In this document: piece after piece, positions 10,606 to 20,509 of the stretch
Layout: each line of letters begins with the position of its first letter
How positions within the stretch are numbered: position 1 is the stretch's first letter
Assembly: GCA_905221605.1 (NCBI GenBank)
Contig: CAJNDS010002444.1
Location: 1 to 36,139, forward strand
Reading direction: 5' to 3'
DNA: 36,139 bases
From: Symbiodinium natans
Taxonomy: Eukaryota > Sar > Dinophyceae > Suessiales > Symbiodiniaceae
Made by a program: the position numbers and the translations under genes
Notes under the pieces: generated by a model
Database searches by the model: none
What the model was told of the DNA's origin: nothing
The model's input: only the letters and a program-made list of their open reading frames with translations

Positions 10606-10669
<64 letters not shown>

Positions 10670-10677
10670 TCGTCGTC
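10606..10677. repeat. CGT trinucleotide array
   Basis: An uninterrupted CGT run directly abuts the hexamer array and decays rightwards into CGG and CGC triplets near 10700-10718, then GTAGCAGCAGCAG near 10784. The array type changes abruptly at AATCGT, a variant already seen inside the hexamer tract. Confidence 0.95.
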
Positions 10678-12535
10678 ACCGCCGTCGTTGTCGTCGTCGT
10701 CGGCGGCGGCGGCGGCGGTGTTGTCGCCCTTCCCGTCGCCGTTCCCGTCGCCTTCGTCATCGTCGCCGTTGTCGTAATCATCGTAGTAGCAGCAGCAGTG
10801 TAATAGTAGTGGAGGGAACCCTCTTGTGCCGAGCGGAACAAGTTTTGATCAGTCCGACTGTAACGTTTTGAAAGGCATGTTCCTATATCCTGCGAGACGT
10901 CACATTCTTATCACAGAGTCTGGTGCAGGCCACAAGAGCCATAGCAAACCATTCACACTCCCATTGTTGATGAGGGATCTACCGATCAATCTTTCAGCGT
11001 CATAAAAAGGCCATCTTTTCTATTCTAACGGAGTAGCATGACCTGTGAATCACGGGGCGTGATGTGCATGGCCCTCATTGCACAGTGCCTCGAACGGAGG
11101 CACCTTCCGGATATAGGGCTGTTTCGATGTGAGCTGCTGGGGTTATGGAACAGCTTGTTGCCTTACGGAAGGGACTACGTAACAGGGGTAGTGTGAGGCG
11201 AGGTCGCTTCTGGGCAGCTCAGGTCTTATGTAGGAATTCTTGGGTCCGACACGCTCGCATGCAGCAGGCTTGCCGTTGATGTGAAGAAGCAGCTCGTCCA
11301 CTACTCGAAGAATCGCGGTTGCTTCGCGTGCCAGGACGTTGGGGCATGTCTGACACTTGCGCCGCGCAATTTGGATTGCGAGCGCGTCCGAAGAAGACGT
11401 TCAAAGAAAGCTCGAGTGAGCCTCATCTGTTTTAAGCAATCTTAGCCGCACTTTCAAGGCGCAGCTGCAACCCCTAGCAGAAATCAATTCTGTCTGGGAT
11501 GAAGGGGCCAAGCTTGGCTGAGACATCCATTGTAATTCTTGGTTGAGCGATTCATACAGACGCCCTTCAGGACTCTTCACCGCGAACGCTTAGTCTTTGC
11601 AAGTTACTAGACATGTGACCCGACAAACCGAAGGCTTGCCAGAAAGCGCGCAGCTCATTGCGCAAAGCAGCCGAAGCAATGCAAGGATATGCAAGGCACC
11701 GAACGGCACCGTGCGACTTCGGTTTCAAGCAGCCCACATGTGCCCACCTTGCGTCAGGTTTCGGTTCCTTCGGTTGTGAGGTCTGAGACTGGGCTCATGG
11801 ACTCCCAGTGGCCTTCAAAGGGCATAGAATGAGTATAAATGGGTCTTATATAAGTTAGAGAGTGCGCTTTAAGCTTAGAGCGTTCCTTGGGTTGCGGGTC
11901 ATGGCCCGTTGCGGTTTTTCGCACTGCTGACAGCTGTCGCAGTCTTGACGGGGAGACTTCTGTTCTGCATTGTTTTGCTATCACCTTCCGCAAGACGCCC
12001 CTCACAGGAAACAAGGAATCTGCCACTTGTAGCGACACCAGCTGCTCCAGGTCCTGGCCGCGAGTGGCCACTCCGAGTCGCTTTCTTTCAAATATAACGA
12101 CCGAAGCAGACGACGGTTTGTTTTTGTAAGCCTCTCAAGGCTTCAAGAAAAGCCCCAGAAGACGGCACCCATCGCAGATCCAGGCAGGAGATGGTCAGTC
12201 CAAGTCCTCACCATCAGAGTTTAGGGAGTGTTGGGCCAGTTTGACAATTTCACGCAGATGGTCGGCTTCTGTGTCCGCCATTTCGGCATTTAAGGGCGGT
12301 TGTATACACGTCGTCCGGACGTGGCACCTAACAACAATCGCACGCCATCTGCAGGAGGATTGCAGGAGGATGCCAGGCGCTGGGTGTTCCGATTTCAGAA
12401 GCCGAGGCGTCGCGCGGCGTAGATGGTGCTGTGCTGACCACCCCGTTTTGTGTGGAACCTAGGAAGGCCTTGGACATTGGAGAGCATGCCTTAGGGCAGT
12501 TTGCTGGTTCTGGTTCCTTATGGTGGTCCCACCCG
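10678..12535. other. No confident gene
   Basis: This is single-copy sequence of intermediate GC. Short frames exist on both strands. The most protein-like is plus 11882-12097, whose hydrophobic segment (FFALLTAVAVLTG, then LLFCIVLL) would suit a signal or membrane anchor. It has no ATG in frame and no clear splice partner, and a 105-codon minus frame (11754-12071) overlaps it. Confidence 0.4.
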
Positions 12536-12760
12536 CTAAGGGATGTGCCACAAAAGGGTGTGGCTGATCCGAGGTGCTTCGAGACACACAAAGCTGTTCA
12601 GCAGCAGTGTTTGGGTTCTCCACAGCCACTGTGCGACTGCGTTGCCGGGGGCGGTTAGGAAGTCTGCCAATACCATGCGAGGCAAAACCACGTGGGCAAA
12701 TGTGGTTTTTGGCATCATTTCATGCCCAGTGTTGGCGCTTCTTGAAGATGTAAGCAACAA
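12536..12760 (-). CDS. Candidate minus-strand exon, unknown protein
   Basis: I do not recognise this. The minus frame of 74 codons has a protein-like stretch (TTFAHVVLPRMVLADFL, then AVAQWLWRTQTLLLNSF) that could be an amphipathic or membrane-associated helix pair. Plus-strand frames overlap it, so the strand is uncertain. It would fit a minus-strand transcription unit together with the other minus candidates to 19.8 kb, but no exon-exon junction could be traced. Confidence 0.18.
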   Translation of the reverse strand: MLLTSSRSANTGHEMMPKTTFAHVVLPRMVLADFLTAPGNAVAQWLWRTQTLLLNSFVCLEAPRISHTLLWHIP

Positions 12761-12950
12761 GAGTGGTTGTTTTTTCTACCTAAGCGGGTTTCATAGTGTT
12801 CTTTCAGAACCCGCTGGATCAGGTTGTGGACTTGCCATGTGTGCACTCCCTGCTTCACTGTGTGCACTCCCTGCTTCTTCGACTTGCCTACGACTCCCAG
12901 CAGGCGAAGCTGAGAGGCAGGCAGATGCAGCAGACAGATCAGACAGTGAT

Positions 12951-13014
12951 CGTCATGTTCGTCATGTTCGTCATGTTCGTCATGTTCGTCATGTTCGTCA
13001 TGTTCGTCATGTTG
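12951..13014. repeat. Nine-base tandem repeat GTCATGTTC, seven units
   Basis: Six perfect units and a seventh ending GTTG. The nine-base period is in codon register, giving MFV on plus and a DEH run (HDEHDEHDE) on minus. Related small duplications sit nearby (TGTGTGCACTCCCTGCTTC twice at 12840-12879). Confidence 0.95.
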
Positions 13015-13028
13015 GTTTGAAAGGCAGG

Positions 13029-13553
13029 TCAGCCGGAGATGTCCGGCAGGATCACTGCTTGCTTCAAGCTTCCGTGTCGTTTGACACTCGTGGGTGCCAT
13101 GCCTCCGTGTAATGCCATGTACAGCCCTTCCGCCGGGCTCCACTTGTCATACTTGCCCTCAGCATCAGTGACAGCATTCTCAGTTCGTGCCAAGGGGGTT
13201 GTGCCGAGCCGTTTTTTAGGCCTGCGCTTCCCTTGGAGTTCACTAGGCTCATGTCGGCAGGCCGCCGCGCGGGTCTTGAAAAATCTGACCCTTGCGGTGG
13301 CCTTGAGCTTGCAAGTGCCTTGCAAGCGCCCTTGCAAGTGCGATTCTCGAGGCTCAGCAGAGGCTCGCGACATCTCGGAGGTCGGCCTTCCGGTTCCCCT
13401 CGGCAGGACCCCCCTTGGGGGTACTGCGCCTCGGTTGAATAAATTGACAAACGCAGCATGTGACCGGTACGTGACGTCCGCCATGTGCTCTAGAACGTTG
13501 CAAGGTGTGCGATGCGAAGACACCCCAAGCCTCTCGCCACTCTGCTGTGCCAC
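13029..13553 (-). CDS. Candidate minus-strand exon region, 174-codon frame
   Basis: I do not recognise this. The part nearest 13200-13029 is the most protein-like (AVTDAEGKYDKWSPAEG, then LYMALHGGMAP). The opposite strand carries an even longer frame (255 codons, 13039-13806) that is rich in Cys, Arg and Pro, as GC-rich antisense frames often are. The strand is therefore a guess, and the call may be wrong altogether. Confidence 0.18.
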   Translation of the reverse strand: MAQQSGERLGVSSHRTPCNVLEHMADVTYRSHAAFVNLFNRGAVPPRGVLPRGTGRPTSEMSRASAEPRESHLQGRLQGTCKLKATARVRFFKTRAAACRHEPSELQGKRRPKKRLGTTPLARTENAVTDAEGKYDKWSPAEGLYMALHGGMAPTSVKRHGSLKQAVILPDISG

Positions 13554-14381
13554 TCTCCTCTTGCCTGCATCAACCGATCAAGCGGGCAACGCCGGGATGC
13601 CTCGGATGCCTCGGGCGGAGACACAGGGAGGCATGCCCATGCATCCCAATGCGTGCGTTTGTCGCTCACGTGGGTTCACTGGGTTCACTGGCTTCGCGCA
13701 GCCAGGCTCCAGCGATGCTGTGCTGCTGCTGCTTCCGTGGGATACTAGCACAGATTCCTTAGATCGCCCTTTTGTCGAACTGTTCACACCCATGAATCAC
13801 AGATGACAGGAGGCTAGGGGCGAAACTTGTGATAACCATTGCGAGCTGACCCCCGCGCCAGCCTGTCTAAATAAAGTCTTCTTCGCCTAGCCAAGGCAGG
13901 CAAGATTACTTTTTGTACTTTTAGTACATAAGCCTTTCTACGGGTCAGGTAGATGAGCCCCTGCACAAGGCTCTCGCGCTGCCAATGGCATGGGGGGAGT
14001 CGCTTGATGCCCAGATGCCCATCGGGGTGAGAATCCACCGTGGTGCAGGCACCATCAGAGCTTCGAGCACCTCCGTAGACGAGCAAGACGGACGTCGTTG
14101 CCAATGACGGAAAAAGGCGGCCTTGTGATGCCCTCTTTACCGTCTTTGTGGTGTTGGCACTGTTCCACTTTTCCCAACGTTTGACCAGCTAAACCCATCG
14201 GCAAGGACCCTCCCAAACGAGTCAGCCGACTGAACCTTCCGATTCTTTTCTGAGGCAAGTGAGTTCCAGCTCGTGTCTCAGACATGCCGGCCCCTATAGC
14301 ATGCCATCTTGGCGAACGCAGCTGACGTGGCTCCCGCCATTGGGGAGGACCGCGCTAAACGAGTCGTTCTCAGAAGCTACT

Positions 14382-14879
14382 CTAACCCGGCCATTGCTTT
14401 TGACTGCAACCAATTGGGGGAGGGCGGGAGAGTGAAAGGCGTTGCAATTCAGCGTTCAGATGGATGGGGGGGGAGGGGGGAACCTGGGGTAATGAGGTAG
14501 GTCCCGCGTTCACTCGGGAATCGACATCAAGCCGTAGACTTTTTTTGCGCGGGGGCAAAGGCCTGGCGTTCACTGGGGATACCCACTTTGCATCCGCGAG
14601 TGCTACCCAAGCACTCGTGCAACCCACAGCGTGAAACGGGGATTGCAGGTTTGGTCGTGCCTTCTTTGCCTTCGCCTGAACCGGGGCGTCCAGTGGAGAG
14701 TAGACGTATCTAGTTTTGGTTTTTTGACGTTCAACAGTGGCACGCGCATCTCCGAAAACGTAAGATTTTGCGATTATCGCGGTCTTTTCTGGAGACGTCG
14801 CCTTCGGTAGCGCCTCATTTCTGCAGCTCCTGCAGGAGAGTTCCGCTAGGCAAGATGCAAAAACGGCCGGCTTCTGCAT
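14382..14879 (-). CDS. Candidate minus-strand exon, unknown basic protein
   Basis: I do not recognise this. The minus frame of 165 codons is open from an ATG to TAA-type termination. It has no long competing frame on the other strand over most of its length. It reads as a Lys/Arg/Pro-rich, probably unstructured protein (TSPEKTAIIAKSYVFGDAR, later PLDAPVQAKAKKARPN, then a Pro-rich end). No domain is seen. It could be one exon of a longer gene running leftwards. A frame at 14815-15057 overlaps its start in another phase. Confidence 0.3.
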   Translation of the reverse strand: MQKPAVFASCLAELSCRSCRNEALPKATSPEKTAIIAKSYVFGDARATVERQKTKTRYVYSPLDAPVQAKAKKARPNLQSPFHAVGCTSAWVALADAKWVSPVNARPLPPRKKSLRLDVDSRVNAGPTSLPQVPPSPPIHLNAELQRLSLSRPPPIGCSQKQWPG

Positions 14880-15090
14880 TCAAGCGGAGAGTCGGAGTTT
14901 CTTGAGTTCTCCGGCGTGGTGCACACAATGTTCCCAGAGCTAGCCCAGATAGGATCCAGATAGTAAGAGCCCTTTTGCCAGAAGTTAACGCCGCCTCCCA
15001 TGTCGATCCACTACAGCGGTTGCCGCAGACCCGAGAGCCGAGAGGTTTCGACCCCATGAGCTTCCAGAGGCTGTTCCAGTCTCTTGTTTA

Positions 15091-15537
15091 TTGCATTGCC
15101 CAAACAGGGAAAAAACCGAAGGCTACTTTTGTGTGGCAATGAAACACAGTTTCTGTGAGAAATATGTGGAGAAAACTTCGACATATCCTCCATCCGAGCG
15201 GATTGGGGTTTACGAGCTTTTCCATCATTCGAGAAGCTGCGCGGCAAAGTCCTGCTTTGGCATCTCGCTGTGTGTCTTCCAAAGCTTGGCAGCTAGTGTC
15301 CTGCAAGGTGCTAGTACAAGAAGAGGCCTGAATTTGCGGTGGAGCGGCTTAGCAATTGCTCGTTGTATTGGGCTTGCCCCTAAGATTTTAGCCAGGCAGA
15401 GGGTGCTTTGCAAACCTCGAAAGCCTCACCGTTACAAGCCTCTCCGTCATCCGCAGGTGTCCGCCTTCAGACATGCTGCGATCGTCGGCAGTCAAGCATG
15501 TGATCAGGCAGGCACAAGTGGCAGAGCATCCATCTAA
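15091..15537 (+). CDS. Ambiguous 148-codon plus-strand frame
   Basis: I do not recognise this. It is the longest plus-strand frame between 14 and 20 kb, with a Cys- and aromatic-containing first half (GYFCVAMKHSFCEKYVEK). Minus-strand frames of 62-78 codons overlap. There are no clear splice borders or domains. It is listed because frame length exceeds the local background, but it is probably chance. Confidence 0.15.
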   Translation: MHCPNREKTEGYFCVAMKHSFCEKYVEKTSTYPPSERIGVYELFHHSRSCAAKSCFGISLCVFQSLAASVLQGASTRRGLNLRWSGLAIARCIGLAPKILARQRVLCKPRKPHRYKPLRHPQVSAFRHAAIVGSQACDQAGTSGRASI

Positions 15538-15699
15538 CATGGCGACATCCTTCTTTCACGTCTCGGGCATCTTGAAAACCTTGAAGATGCGTCCTTCGAA
15601 AATCTTCCGAGGCCCACGAGGTCCAAGAAACATGGGGCCTAGGTGCAGTACAGGCAGAGGCCCCAAATTGCCGACGGAGCCGCGCAGCATTCGTTAGCA

Positions 15700-15711
15700 T
15701 TCGGCTCCCTA
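15700..15711. repeat. Direct repeat TTCGGCTCCCTA, left copy
   Basis: Twelve bases identical to 16075-16086, each preceded by a similar flank (AGCA versus TGCG). The pair brackets the minus-strand candidate exon 15709-16053. Confidence 0.8.
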
Positions 15712-16053
15712 AGGTTCTGGGGCTGCAAGTGCTTCGTAAACCTCCCCATCATCTAAACAGAGGCAGCTGTTTCCTGGCGTGGGCAAACGGATTCCACGAA
15801 CTTGCTTCCACCGTGTAAGTGGGATTTTGTTCCTCCACAGCCTTCCATCAAAAGCACAAGGGGTCCAACCTGCGGTGTCCACTTGTGCCTTGCGCTTTTC
15901 ATGCAAAGCCTCGGGCCCACAAGGACTTGGTACTGTACTGGCGCCCAGGAGCCTGAAATAGACGGAAGTCAGGCCAACTTCCTGCGCTGCAACCGGTTCA
16001 GCCCTGCCCGCATAGGTGCAAGCCTGGGACGTAGACAGAGCCCTTGAGAGCAC
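15709..16053 (-). CDS. Candidate minus-strand exon, C-terminal, unknown protein
   Basis: I do not recognise this. The minus frame of 114 codons ends at TAG. Its distal two thirds read like ordinary soluble protein (ALHEKRKAQVDTAGW, then CAFDGRLWRNKIPL, then the acidic DDGEVYEALAAPEP end). The opposite frames are shorter. No family is recalled. The direct repeats just outside it (15700 and 16075) could be target-site duplications of an inserted element, or chance. Confidence 0.3.
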   Translation of the reverse strand: MLSRALSTSQACTYAGRAEPVAAQEVGLTSVYFRLLGASTVPSPCGPEALHEKRKAQVDTAGWTPCAFDGRLWRNKIPLTRWKQVRGIRLPTPGNSCLCLDDGEVYEALAAPEP

Positions 16054-16074
16054 GCTTGGTGTGTGCTGAATGCG

Positions 16075-16086
16075 TTCGGCTCCCTA
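16075..16086. repeat. Direct repeat TTCGGCTCCCTA, right copy
   Basis: Partner of 15700-15711. Confidence 0.8.
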
Positions 16087-16282
16087 GAGTATAGGCACAA
16101 ACGTGTTCAGGAGGTAGGATGGTCCCGGGCAGTTGTCAGCCTTACCCCAAGCCCTAAACCCCCCAAACCCCAAGGTCTCATGCTAAGAACCTGAAAGCCG
16201 CATGCCGCGCCTGCCACCGAAGTCCGTCTTGCTCGTGTCTCTCGTGCATCGCTGAGCTGAGACCGCCGGGCTGTACCAGGCC

Positions 16283-16331
16283 TTTAGGGTTTAGGGTTTA
16301 GGGTTCCGGGTTTAGGGTTTGGGGTTTAGGG
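16283..16331 (+). repeat. Interstitial telomere-like tract, TTTAGGG orientation
   Basis: About six heptamers, some degenerate (TTCCGGG, TTTGGGG). No gene is traceable beside it. Confidence 0.9.
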
Positions 16332-16801
16332 CCCAAAAATGACCGTGGGCCGGCCCTGTTCATGGCTCCTTTCTGCGCAAGTTCCTCACACTGCTCACGC
16401 TGCAAGTGTTTAGGGACGTGCAGTCTGCGCAGAGGAGCGCCGGAGGCGTTGCATTGCGGAGGGCACCGGAGCGTCGAGGACCATCGCAGCAGTCATAGTA
16501 GTCATGGCAGAAAGGTTGATGATAGAAACAACAACGCCGGGGCTTCTGAGAAGAGTAGAATCTTGTCCCTTTAGATCGTTTTGATTTTGCTTGTCCTGTT
16601 GCGCCGGAGATTCCGATGAGGATGAGAGGGCTTTCCTGCATTCTCCGTGCATCTTTAGCACTTTGGCATGGCGCAGGTTTCTCCGGCTTTCCAGAGCGGA
16701 GCCTCGAAAAATCGGGGAAACCTGGTTTAGGGTTTAGGGTCCATTCAAAGTTAACGGTCACGAGGTGTTTGCAGTGCAACCGAACTGACCCTGAACCCAA
16801 A

Positions 16802-16912
16802 ACCCAAAACCCAAAAACCCTAAAACCCTAAAACCCCTAAAACCCTAAAACCCCTAAAACCCTAAAACCCTAAAACCCTAAGACCCTCAAACCCTAAAAC
16901 CCTAAAACCCTC
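16802..16912 (-). repeat. Interstitial telomere-like tract, CCCTAAAA octamers
   Basis: Mostly the eight-base form CCCTAAAA with CCCCTAAAA and CCCAAAA variants, unlike the heptamer arrays elsewhere. A single TTTAGGGTTTAGGG pair in the opposite sense lies 70 bases upstream (16726-16739). Confidence 0.9.
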
Positions 16913-17210
16913 AATGTCTTCCTTCCGCACCGGCAGCTGCCCTCCCAGAGATGCCACGCCCTTCATACCCTTCCTTTCCTAAAAGTCACGAAGTGCTCTC
17001 TTGGAGATGGGGTTGCAGTGCCATGTGCTCCAGTGCTGAGACAGAGCCGACAGTTCGTGTGACAAAGGTGCGCTGCGGTTGCACTGAAGAGCGGCCCGAG
17101 CTGCCTCGGCATGCTCTTCGCAGCATTCCAACTTTGCGGATTGAAGCCTCCGTGCGGCGGTGTCCAGGTGTGAAGAGGCCAGGCCAAAAGAACGACGCCC
17201 CGGCGATAAC

Positions 17211-17687
17211 CTACTTCGCTAGGAACAACTTGAGAGCCTCGTGCTGAGGCACAAGCCCTTGCATGATCTTGTATGTCTTGCCAATGCAGAGCACACGGAT
17301 GCACCTTGCTAGGCACTCCATCAGCATGGTGGGGTCAGCATGAAAGACGTCATCGGACTTTCGAAGCAAGAAGACTGCCATTGACCTACTCCTTGCACTC
17401 TGCCCAACTCCGCCGAAAATCTGCCCATTGAGCCTAGAGCAGAGCAGAGACAAGTCCCCAAAGCTCTCGTTACACACGGTCCAAAGAGCAGGGCACGGTT
17501 GAGGTTCCGCAACGCGCTGTTGGCCACAGATTGTCCCATGACGGCTTGCATTAGGCGCGCGTTTCCACTTCGTGCTCTTTGCAACATCCCGGTCTTGTCT
17601 CCAGATAAAGGACTCGCGAGTAGTACTATCCTGGAGACGCGGCACAGCCATAGCCAGATCTTCTAGGCTCAGTGCCAGTGCCTTCAT
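17211..17687 (-). CDS. Candidate minus-strand exon, unknown helical protein
   Basis: I do not recognise this. The minus frame of 158 codons begins after a plausible acceptor (CACCTGTCAG, read on minus) with NFKMKALALSLEDLAMAVP. It ends with the convincing helical stretch DPTMLMECLARCIRVLCIG, then KTYKIMQGLVPQHEALKLFL. The middle reads better in the overlapping phase 17321-17587 (NARLMQAVMGQSVANSALRN), suggesting a frameshift or an extra intron, hence a decayed or mis-spliced model. A further minus frame lies upstream at 17684-18025. Confidence 0.32.
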   Translation of the reverse strand: MKALALSLEDLAMAVPRLQDSTTRESFIWRQDRDVAKSTKWKRAPNASRHGTICGQQRVAEPQPCPALWTVCNESFGDLSLLCSRLNGQIFGGVGQSARSRSMAVFLLRKSDDVFHADPTMLMECLARCIRVLCIGKTYKIMQGLVPQHEALKLFLAK

Positions 17688-18025
17688 CTTAAAGTTGGCG
17701 CGCTGACAGGTGTGGCTGTCATCGATCCCTGCACTTTTCCATTGTGCTCGGTCCGTTTATGCTGTGGTCCCTGCGGAAATCTTTTTGCAGTCCAAGACCA
17801 AGCTGAAAAGGATTTGGCCATAAGCAAGATGTGCTCCAGCTGATCAGCTGAGCTGGAGAAGATTCGGTCATCAGCTCCCCTCGGCACCCTAACTTCTCCG
17901 AGGTCGGTTAGTACGGCTGATGCGCCCTGATCGCCATCCACCCTTGTCGGCCTTCGGCGTGCAGGTTTCCACGCACTCCACTTCCATTGGTCTGCGCCCA
18001 GAGCCTTCCAGAATCTCTTGGCCAC

Positions 18026-19155
18026 GGCTGGGCCCAGACTGGCCCGCGAATGTTATCTTCTTTTCTTTGGCTGAAGCTTCCTGGTGATCAGCCAGCCTAC
18101 TCACTGGACCTTTTGCAGATGCACATGGCTTAGACTAGAAAGTCACAGAGCTCGACAGTTGAATTGAACGAGCAAAAAAGCGTAAAGCGCGTCGACAGGG
18201 TTCTTTCCACCCCGTAGCAGCTTAAGGGTTTCTGGGGGCTTTGGGGCTTTGCGGCTTCGGTGCGCTGACGCTTTGGCTTCGGGGTTCAGGGTTTATGCAA
18301 GGGCGCAGGGTTCAGGACTTATCTTGTGAACACCCGCAGAGTGAATGTCTGAGTCCAGGATGATGTGCTATGCAGCTTGCCGGCTATGAAAACTTAAAAG
18401 GGGCCCCTTTTTTACCTTAAATGCCCTAGCAACGCAAGGGCCCTTACTTCAAAAGCCGTTAAGCGAGGTAAGGGACCATATGGACCATGTAACTACCCTT
18501 AGAAGTCGGCTATATGCTAGCTTGCTGGGGCAGCAAGTGCTTCAAAGGGAATTGTGCGGAGACTTTGGCAGGGGTTGGGCTCGCTGGGGTTGTTGCTTGT
18601 GATCTCTCGCAATGCTAAAGTATGGAAAGGTAAATGTGCACTTAGGCACTGAAGCTGAAACTACCCCCCCCCCCCCCTCCCCTCCTCTCGGGGATCGAGT
18701 CGTGGAAGCTCCAACGGAAACTGAAACTGAAACTGTTCCCCCCCCCTGGGGTAGGGTCTGGAACAATCCGCAAGCTCATTCCTGGATAGAGAGATGAGGA
18801 ACACGGAAAGCACGACCCGGGGGTCTCTTCTGAGATTGAAAGCCCATGGCGTGCTGTGTCTCTGGGACATCAGCACCGCTGGAAATCTACGCCAGAACGC
18901 TGCCCCTCTTGGCCGGTTCGTACTGCTTCAAGTTAAACAAGGCATCCTGTCGTGCAGAAGACAGCTCGATGCGCTTCTCAAGCCGTTGAAACTGTGTTTG
19001 GAAACCTTGGTGAAGAGAAGGAGCTAAGATTCCTTGAAACCGCAAGCGGTGGAACGGTTGACTCTGAAAGAGAAACAGGATCATGAATAAAGGTTTGAAA
19101 ACTTGTGGGTGTTTGGAACATTTTGGAACCCGTTACGTTTTGGGCCCAGCTCAGC
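18026..19155. other. No confident gene; palindrome and poly-C tracts
   Basis: The stretch holds a perfect 16-bp palindrome (18396-18411), C-runs at about 18664-18677 and 18736-18746, and a short CTGAAA reiteration near 18716-18736. Frames on both strands are below 80 codons and are driven by the C-runs. Confidence 0.5.
18396..18411. repeat. Perfect palindrome AAAAGGGGCCCCTTTT
   Basis: A 16-bp perfect inverted repeat with no spacer, followed by a run of T (TTTTTT). A GGGCCC core recurs at 18439-18444. No role can be read from context. Confidence 0.9.
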
Positions 19156-19808
19156 TTATGTGAGAGCTTGATGATGGAGGCTGTTATTCGAGTCATGCAA
19201 AACACACCGTCGCGACGAGCGACAACAGAGATGGTGCGGTTTTTTTCTCCTGAACACAGTGGCATTTGGAAGGGTTCCTTTGTCCCGTTGTGTCAGTGTC
19301 TGTGCTGAAGTTCGCTTCAATCCGCACACTGCCAAAACCATCCTGTGATGCAGGCCGACCTTCCCAGCGCATCTTCCATTTTGCGGGTGAAACACGGCGT
19401 CCCAGCGGTGCATCAAACTCACATCAGTGCGGTACAGAGGAGTCTCCTTCCATTGAGGTTTGCAGTTTTTGGCTCTTGCAAAGTTCTGTGTCGCCAAGAG
19501 CGACAGAAGTAGTAGCATGCAAACAAAGCAAGATAGTTACACGTAGTGAAGATGTTCTTGTAAACCACTGTTTGGCATCGGTGAATCGCGCGGCAGGATA
19601 ACCAAGGAAAGCCACGGCAGATGTTGTCCTCCACGTCCTTGTACTTGGAAGTAGGTTCACTTAGCACAATGTCGGCCAGCAGAGCGGAACAGAGTGAAGG
19701 TGTACATACGCTTCCTTTGAAGGTCGAGGCAGAGGCTTCTTGGCCTCGTTGACAGGGTATTCGAATGCAGACATGTAGCGAGTAACATGTCGTATATACT
19801 TTTGCCAC
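19156..19808 (-). CDS. Candidate minus-strand gene fragment, unknown
   Basis: I do not recognise this. Two overlapping minus frames (19419-19808, 129 codons; 19156-19518, 120 codons) each contain protein-like segments. The first has ALLADIVLSEPTSKYKDVED and then a Cys/aromatic-rich, possibly membrane-facing stretch. The second begins with LLLLSLLATQNFARAKNC, resembling a signal peptide or helix. They may be adjacent exons of one minus-strand gene, but I could not find a clean junction. A 111-codon plus frame overlaps part of it. Confidence 0.22.
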
Positions 19809-20173
19809 ATTGCCACGCTTCCTCGATCGGTTTTATTGCTTGGCAATCTTGCATTGCAAGTTTGCATACGGCTGTCTGGAAAAGTCTAAATGTTGGAACC
19901 ATGGGCCCTTAGTATGGCCGCTTATCCTTGCTTATTCGTGCATATTGGGGTTGTATGACAAGGGATCCAGGCACAGCAGATGGCGCCAGTAAATCACTCC
20001 GAGGTCCTCCGCGGTGTGACTCTCCAGGAGGTCTTGTCCGGATGGGGGGCTCATTTCAGGACGCCGGAACACGGCATGTTGCTTGGTGTTTGTTGACAGC
20101 TCTCTTTCTTGTGCACATGCGCTCTAAGTGGCCTAAGCCGCTGGCCACTAGCTGTTCGGTCACTAACTGCTAG

Positions 20174-20509
20174 GTTCAATGTCAACGCGAAGAACTACCT
20201 CTTGAGCAAGGAGACCTCGCGTTTGGATCATTTCCTGAGCCACGATTGGGGCTCAAGCCGCTGGTTGAAACTGGTCGCCTTGCTTGTCATCCATAACTCT
20301 GGGCCGGCTTTTTGCGCCTCCTTGGCGACCAGCCTTCTGGTGGGGGTGCTGGTCTCCTGCAAGCTTCTGCCTTACAGCCTTTGGACGGTGCTGATCGGCC
20401 ACTTCAGCTTCTTTTTTGTCTTCTGCTTCTGGCAGAGGATTCGCGGCCTCTTCTTCCGCCCTCTCATGGTCTTCCTGGACACTCTCTGCATCGCGCAGCA
20501 CGATGAGAA
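20174..20509 (+). CDS. TIR-like/membrane protein, internal exon with FLSHDW box and two membrane helices
   Basis: This is the first identifiable exon of a plus-strand multi-exon gene. It starts after the acceptor ACTGCTAG (splice phase 2) and ends before the donor GTGGCT at 20510. It encodes about 112 residues. In order: FNVNAKNYLLSKETSRLDH; FLSHDW (20232-20249), which looks like the first-strand box of a TIR fold; a hydrophobic helix around LVALLVIHNSGPAF to LLVGVLV; a second helix around WTVLIGHFSFFFVFCFW; then MVFLDTLCIAQHDEK (from 20466), resembling the second TIR box. I recall this module from large predicted families in symbiodiniacean genomes. The N-terminal exons upstream were not found, so the start of the gene is unknown. 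The function is inferred to be membrane-associated TIR-type signalling or NAD cleavage and is unproven. Confidence 0.78.

Noticed and set aside
9825-10841. Long frames made of Ile/Val, Tyr/Thr/Leu or Arg runs
   Set aside because: Direct translation of microsatellite units.
13039-13806. 255-codon plus-strand frame
   Set aside because: Cys/Arg/Pro-rich composition without domain signs; overlaps a long minus frame, typical of GC-rich antisense openness.
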